Source: VXYL01 sp964348085 (GTDB lineage Bacteria > Pseudomonadota > Gammaproteobacteria > Pseudomonadales > Azotimanducaceae). Taken from it: a DNA stretch of 64,000 nucleotides. A program made the translations under genes and the position numbers. The DNA lies in contig CAYGBI010000006.1 in assembly GCA_964348085.1 (NCBI GenBank), positions 1 through 64,000 of the forward strand, given 5' to 3'. This document shows positions 59,350 to 64,000 of this stretch, in pieces (the first letter of the stretch is position 1; every line of letters starts with the position of its first letter). The notes beneath the pieces are model-generated. The model made no database searches and had not been told where the DNA came from. It worked only from the letters and a program-made list of their open reading frames with translations.

Positions 59350-60759
59350 ATGTATTCGACCGAACGCGTGCTCGCTGGATTGGCGATGGCCTCCGCCATT
59401 GTGTCGTTCTTCTTCGCCGCCTGTTCGCGCAACGACGGCGACTCGGCGCCGCTTGTCGAACTGGAACTCGGTACCGCGGATGCCGAGGTGTCGGAACTGC
59501 TACGCGAGTTGGCGGCGGCGGCGCACGCCGAACCCGAGGTCGGTACCCTATGGGGCGAATTGGGCATGGCGCAGGAGGTCAACGGATTCGTCGAGGGGGC
59601 GCTCGTAAGTTACCGAAAAGCAGCGGCGCTGGACCCGGCGGAGCCGTGTTGGCCGTATTACCAAGCCCTCCTGCGCGCCGGCCGCGGCGAGTTGGAAGCG
59701 GCGCTCGAACACATGGCGACGTCGCTCGCTCTCGACGACGGCCACCCGCCCGCGTGGCTGTGGCTCGGCAATTGGCTTCTCGACTTGGACCGAGCCGGCG
59801 AGGCGGACAAGGCGTTCGCCACCGCCGCCAAGCTCGGCGCCGGCGCACCGGCCGCCGTCGGGCGCGCCCGCGTCCTGTTGCGGCAGGAACAGGCGGCCGA
59901 GGCGCGCGACGCCCTCGAAGACTTGACGCGGCGTCACTCGCACTCGTATGTGTTCAAGTTGCTCGCCGAAGCGCATATGCGGCTCGGGGATACCGGTCAG
60001 GCGCAGTTGGCGTTGGCGAAGGTGGAAGACGCCGGCCCGCTGCGCTGGCCGGATCAGCGAAGCGAAGCGAAGAAAGCATACGAAGCCAGCGTGAGTGTCC
60101 GCTTGGCCACGGTCAGGCAGGCGTTGGCGGCCGGCGAACCGGCACAGGCGCTGGCGGAGGCGACCGTGCTCCAGCGGCGCCACCCGGACCATCAGGGATT
60201 GCTCGGCGCGTTGAGCGAAGCGTACCGGCAGCTCGGCCAGCCGGAGCGGCGGCTTGACGTGCTTCGGCACGCCGTCGCCGCCCATCCGGACAGCTATTCG
60301 TTCCACCTCCAACTCGCCGAGCATTTCATCGAAACCGGCGACCGGACGCTCGCCACGCGCCATCTCGACCGAGTGATCGAACTCAACCCGACCGTGGCTT
60401 GGGCGCATGCGCAAAAAGGGCTGCTGTTGCTGGAGCAGAACCAACCGGACGCCGCGCTCGCGCACTTTCAGGCGGCGATCCGCGAAGACCCGAACCGAGC
60501 ACAGAGCTACTACTACGCCGGCATGGTCGCGGCATCGCAGCGGCGTTGGACGCAAGCGATCGACTTTTTCGGCGGTGCCGTGCGGGTGGATCCGCAGTTC
60601 ACACTCGCCTACCTCGGCCTCGGCAGGTCGCTCACCGAGGCCGGGCGTTACGACCAAGCGCACGCGGCGTTGGCAGACGCGCAGCGCTTGGGCTCGCACC
60701 CGGGCGAGGTGAAAGCAGCACTAGCGTCGCTGCACCACCGGCGCGGCAGCGGTGGCTGA
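59350..60759 (+). CDS. TPR-repeat lipoprotein, paralogue 2
   Basis: 469 residues, the same length as the paralogue at 51636. The signal ends VSFFFAACSRNDGD, a lipobox. TPR units include LVSYRKAAALDPAEPCWPYY, LTRRHSHSYVFKLLAEAHM and RVIELNPTVAWAHAQKGLLL; LRWPDQRSEAKKAY marks the kinship. Its stop overlaps the start of the CRTAC1 lipoprotein by eight bases, so the two are coupled. Confidence 0.82.
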   Translation: MYSTERVLAGLAMASAIVSFFFAACSRNDGDSAPLVELELGTADAEVSELLRELAAAAHAEPEVGTLWGELGMAQEVNGFVEGALVSYRKAAALDPAEPCWPYYQALLRAGRGELEAALEHMATSLALDDGHPPAWLWLGNWLLDLDRAGEADKAFATAAKLGAGAPAAVGRARVLLRQEQAAEARDALEDLTRRHSHSYVFKLLAEAHMRLGDTGQAQLALAKVEDAGPLRWPDQRSEAKKAYEASVSVRLATVRQALAAGEPAQALAEATVLQRRHPDHQGLLGALSEAYRQLGQPERRLDVLRHAVAAHPDSYSFHLQLAEHFIETGDRTLATRHLDRVIELNPTVAWAHAQKGLLLLEQNQPDAALAHFQAAIREDPNRAQSYYYAGMVAASQRRWTQAIDFFGGAVRVDPQFTLAYLGLGRSLTEAGRYDQAHAALADAQRLGSHPGEVKAALASLHHRRGSGG

Positions 60760-62419
60760 GCCCCGATACGCTTGCGCCGCGTTGCTGCTGCTGTTGCCGT
60801 GCGCAGTTGGCTGTTCGCCGCAAGGCGTCCCAAGCGACGTGGCACCGCCTTGGTTCGAGGATGAGGCGATGCTTCGCGGCATCGACTTCCGACACGTACC
60901 CGGCGCTTCGGAGCGTTACCTGATGCCGGAGATCATGGGTGGCGGCGCGGCGCTCTTGGACGTGGACGGCGACGGCGACTTGGACGCCTACCTAGTACAG
61001 TCCGGCCAATCGCCCGTTACGGCGTCGTCCTCGCCTGCGGTCGGCAATCAACTGTTCCTGAACGAGGGCGACGGCACATTCGTCCCGGCGCGGGAATCGG
61101 GCGCGGAAGACCCCGGCTACGGCATGGGCGTGACCGCCGGCGACTACGACAACGACGGCGACATAGACCTCTACGTCACCAATGTCGGTGCCAACGTACT
61201 GCTCCGCAACGACGGCAACGGCCGATTCGAGGACGTAACGGAGTTCGCCAGCGTCGGCGACCCGGGCTGGGGGACCGCCGCGCTGTTCGCGGATCTGGAC
61301 AACGACGACGACTTGGATTTGTTCGTCGTCAACTATGTGAACTGGTCGCTTGGCATCGAACGCGACTGCTACGACTACGGCACCGGCGCACGCAACTACT
61401 GCGATCCCGACAACTACGACGCGCCGACGCACGACCGGCTGTACCGCAACGACGGCGACGGCACGTTCACCGATGTCAGCATCGAGGCGGGCCTCGGTGG
61501 CGTGCGGGGCAACGGCTTAGGCGCCATCAGCGCGGACTTCGACCGAGACGGCCGATTGGACGTCTTCGTCGCCAACGACAAGACGATGGACCGGTTGTGG
61601 CTCAACCAAGGCGAGCTGCTCTTCCGCGACGAAGCCCTGCTGTGGGGTTGCGCCATGGACGACCACGGCGTCGCCAAGGCCGGCATGGGCGTCGCCGCTG
61701 CGGACACCGACAACGACGGCGACAGCGAGCTGCTCGTGGTCAACATCGAGGGCGAGACGGATTCGTTCTTTCGCAACGAGGGCGCGTATTTCACCGACGC
61801 GACGGCAACGGTCGGCTTGGCGACGACGAGCCGCGGCTACACCCGCTTCGGCGTCGCGCTCGCCGACTTCGACAACGATGGGCGGCTAGATCTGTACGAG
61901 GCGAACGGTCGCGTCGCGTATTCGCCGGAGGCGCAGGCGAGCGACGTGTTCGCGGAGCCGAACCTGCTCTTTCGGGGGCGGGACGGTGGCAGGTTCGACT
62001 TGGTGGCCTCGGCCAGCAGGGCGCTCTTGCACACCAGTCGCGCCTTGGCCGTCGGCGATGTGGACGGCGACGGCGGATTGGATCTCTTGGTGGCGAACCG
62101 AGACGCCCCTCCGTATTTGCTGATGAACCGCGTCGCCGGCGACAACGGCTGGCTCGGCTTCCGCGTTCTGTCGCGCACCGGACGCGACGCATACGGTGCG
62201 ACCGTGTCGGCGATGATCGGGACGACGCGGGTCTATCGCGACGTGCAGGTCGGCGGCAGCTACTTGGCGTCGCACACGCCAATCGTGCATTTCGGTTTGG
62301 GCGGGGAAAGCGTGGCCCGCACCGTCACTGTGCGTTGGCCGGGTGGCGCAATCGAGGCATTCGGCGATTTCTCCGCAGGGGGGTTGGTCGAACTTCGTCG
62401 CGGCGCCGGCGTCCATTAG
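60752..62419 (+). CDS. CRTAC1 family lipoprotein (FG-GAP + ASPIC/UnbV), paralogue 2
   Basis: 555 residues. Signal CAALLLLLPCAVGCSPQG ends in a lipobox. Propeller loops LLDVDGDGDLDAYLV, AGDYDNDGDIDLYVTNVGANVLL, FADLDNDDDLDLFVVNYVNW, ADFDRDGRLDVFVAND and an ASPIC/UnbV end (YGATVSAMIGTTRVYRDV, HFGLGGESVA, VTVRWPGG) match the gene at 50002 block by block. The cell location is probably the outer face of a membrane. Confidence 0.85.
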   Translation: MAEPRYACAALLLLLPCAVGCSPQGVPSDVAPPWFEDEAMLRGIDFRHVPGASERYLMPEIMGGGAALLDVDGDGDLDAYLVQSGQSPVTASSSPAVGNQLFLNEGDGTFVPARESGAEDPGYGMGVTAGDYDNDGDIDLYVTNVGANVLLRNDGNGRFEDVTEFASVGDPGWGTAALFADLDNDDDLDLFVVNYVNWSLGIERDCYDYGTGARNYCDPDNYDAPTHDRLYRNDGDGTFTDVSIEAGLGGVRGNGLGAISADFDRDGRLDVFVANDKTMDRLWLNQGELLFRDEALLWGCAMDDHGVAKAGMGVAAADTDNDGDSELLVVNIEGETDSFFRNEGAYFTDATATVGLATTSRGYTRFGVALADFDNDGRLDLYEANGRVAYSPEAQASDVFAEPNLLFRGRDGGRFDLVASASRALLHTSRALAVGDVDGDGGLDLLVANRDAPPYLLMNRVAGDNGWLGFRVLSRTGRDAYGATVSAMIGTTRVYRDVQVGGSYLASHTPIVHFGLGGESVARTVTVRWPGGAIEAFGDFSAGGLVELRRGAGVH

Positions 62420-62423
62420 CGAC

Positions 62424-64000
62424 ATGCGCTCGAACGCCCCCCTCTGCCTTGCCCTATTCGCCTTGGCGGGAGAGGTTCATGGCGAAGTCCGCTTCGTGGA
62501 TGCAGCGGCAGCGGCCGGCCTCGATTTCATCCATCAAAGCGGGCGACACGGCGAACTGTGGACCGTCGAGATCACCGGCGCCGGCGGCGCCGTGCTCGAC
62601 TTTGACGGCGACGGCTGGCTAGACGTGTGGCTCGTTCAAGGCGGCCCGCTGCTGGCGCGCGCCGAGGCGGAGCGCGATGGCGACCTGCCCAACGACCGGC
62701 TGTTCCGCAACGTCGGCAAGGGCGAGTTGCGCTTCGAGGACATCACCGAACAGGCGGGCGTGGCGGCCATCGGCTACGGCATGGGCATCGCCACCGGCGA
62801 CATCGACAACGACGGCGACTTGGATGTCTTCCTAGCGAACTTCGGGGCCAATCAGTTGTTCGAGAACATCGGTGGTGGGCGTTTCAAGGACATCACCGAC
62901 GCCGCCGGCATCGGCGGCGAGGCCTGGTCCATCGCGGCCAGTTTCGCGGACATCAACGGCGACGGCTGGCTAGACCTGTACGTCGGCAATTACCTCGACT
63001 TCCCTCTGCAAGACTACCGCCCTTGTCGCCGGTGGTCTTCCCGACCGACCTACTGCGCGCCGAGCAACTTCGATCCCGTTTCAGATCGCCTGTACCGCAA
63101 CCTCGGCAACGGCCGCTTCGCGGACATCAGCGTCGCCGCCGGCATCGCCGGGCCGTACGGCGGCGCCATGAGCGTGGTCGCGGAAGACTTCAACGGCGAC
63201 GGTGCCACCGACTTCTATGTCGCCAACGACGGAGTGGACAACCTACTCTGGCTGAACCGGGGCGATGGACGCTTCGAGGAAGGTGCCTTGCTGGCCGGCG
63301 TCGCCGTCAACGCCGACGGCAAGGCCGAGGCGAGCATGGGCATCGCCGTGGCGGACTTCGACCACGATGACGACGCGGACCTGTTCGTAACGCACGACAT
63401 CAAGGAGAGCAACACGCTCTATGTAAACGACGGCGCTGGCTGGTTCGAGGACCGCTCCGTCGCCAGCGGCGTCGCCGTGCCAAGTCTGCCCCACACGGCG
63501 TTCGGCACGGGCTGGGTGGATGTGGACAACGACGGCGACTTGGACATCATCAATGTGAACGGTGCCGTCGCCATCATCGAACGGCAACTCGCCGCCGGCA
63601 TCGAGCCGCCGTTGCGCCAGGCCGACCAGCTCCTGCTCAACGAAGGCGGCACCTACGTGGTCGCCAACGGCGGACCGGCCTTCGCCCACCACGACATCGG
63701 TCGCGGCGCCGCGTTCGGCGATCTGGACAATGACGGCGACATCGATGTGGTGGTCGCCAACAACGACGGACCGGCCCGCCTCTACCGCAACGACACCGCG
63801 GGCGGCAACTACCTAGGCGTCACCCTGCTGGGCGGCGACGACACGCCAAGCGCCCTTGGCGCGCTCGTGCGGCTCGACGGCGAGCGGGGGCAGCGCCGGC
63901 GCGTGCGCACCGACGGCAGCTACGCATCCGCCAGCGACCCGCGCTTGCTCTTTGGACTCGGTGGCGAAGCCGCACCGCAGTTCGTACGCGTGCGCTGGCC
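62424..64000 (+). CDS. CRTAC1 family protein (FG-GAP + ASPIC/UnbV), 3' end outside window
   Basis: At least 525 residues from ATG 62424, four bases after the previous stop; the frame runs off the window. Signal-like start MRSNAPLCLALFALAGEVHG without a lipobox. Propeller loops: VLDFDGDGWLDVWLVQGG, TGDIDNDGDLDVFLANFGANQLFENIG, FADINGDGWLDLYVGNYLDF, AEDFNGDGATDFYVANDG, ADFDHDDDADLFVTHD, WVDVDNDGDLDII, FGDLDNDGDIDVVVANND. The ASPIC/UnbV end (GALVRLDGERGQ, LLFGLGGEAAP, VRVRWP) is almost complete at the window edge. Third gene of this operon. Confidence 0.85.
   Translation, partial: MRSNAPLCLALFALAGEVHGEVRFVDAAAAAGLDFIHQSGRHGELWTVEITGAGGAVLDFDGDGWLDVWLVQGGPLLARAEAERDGDLPNDRLFRNVGKGELRFEDITEQAGVAAIGYGMGIATGDIDNDGDLDVFLANFGANQLFENIGGGRFKDITDAAGIGGEAWSIAASFADINGDGWLDLYVGNYLDFPLQDYRPCRRWSSRPTYCAPSNFDPVSDRLYRNLGNGRFADISVAAGIAGPYGGAMSVVAEDFNGDGATDFYVANDGVDNLLWLNRGDGRFEEGALLAGVAVNADGKAEASMGIAVADFDHDDDADLFVTHDIKESNTLYVNDGAGWFEDRSVASGVAVPSLPHTAFGTGWVDVDNDGDLDIINVNGAVAIIERQLAAGIEPPLRQADQLLLNEGGTYVVANGGPAFAHHDIGRGAAFGDLDNDGDIDVVVANNDGPARLYRNDTAGGNYLGVTLLGGDDTPSALGALVRLDGERGQRRRVRTDGSYASASDPRLLFGLGGEAAPQFVRVRW

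Overview
The window is high-GC DNA from an uncultured-looking gammaproteobacterium. This is inferred from gene content, not from a marker gene. The TatD, Slt, LexA, TopA, class-2 PyrD, PepN, NadK, CysE and Bfd proteins all have the gammaproteobacterial form. The hypoxanthine phosphoribosyltransferase / methylthioinosine phosphorylase pair is the Pseudomonas-type arrangement. A scaffold gap of 10 N with poly-C flanks at about 1.5 kb shows this is a draft or metagenome assembly. Layout, left to right: 0-4 kb is a spermidine/putrescine-type ABC importer (permease, ATPase, binding protein, permease). 4-6.2 kb holds an orphan SLOG-like protein and a PhyH-family dioxygenase. 6.3-9.7 kb is a leftward operon (mechanosensitive channel, purine salvage pair, nucleotidyltransferase). 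9.8-13.8 kb is lexA with its SOS box, convergent with topA. 13.9-22.2 kb is a rightward housekeeping run (universal stress protein, slt, tatD, C39-like protein, acetyltransferase, S9 peptidase, ddl). 22.1-28 kb is rich in duplications: a 0.66-kb tandem duplication that broke one copy of a DUF1080 gene, amt, then a second duplication of two small exported proteins with decayed copies. 28.3-40.4 kb is mostly housekeeping (pyrD, pepN, xdhC-like, mobA-like, nadK, cysE, ELM1-like, FkbM-like) plus a 12-repeat ankyrin gene that seems to carry two single-G indels. 40.4-64 kb is the most unusual part. Five CRTAC1-type proteins (FG-GAP/VCBS repeats ending in an ASPIC/UnbV domain), three TPR proteins and one pentaheme cytochrome c-TPR fusion lie in operon-like blocks. 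Most carry lipoprotein or export signals, so together they look like a cell-envelope complex of unknown function. Two of the TPR+CRTAC1 pairs are paralogous and point away from each other. Between them lies an unrelated segment of about 6 kb (AAA/PD-(D/E)XK protein, bfd, epimerase, PQQ-type sugar dehydrogenase, GST). A second theme is a dispersed, strongly structured repeat of about 110 bp found in seven places (1.4, 4.0, 25.6, 27.1, 36.4, 53.4 and 56.6 kb). It sits at or just beyond gene 3' ends. In the clearest case, 56541-56652, it fits exactly between two convergent genes and supplies both stop codons. I saw no rRNA, tRNA, CRISPR array, integrase, transposase or phage gene.
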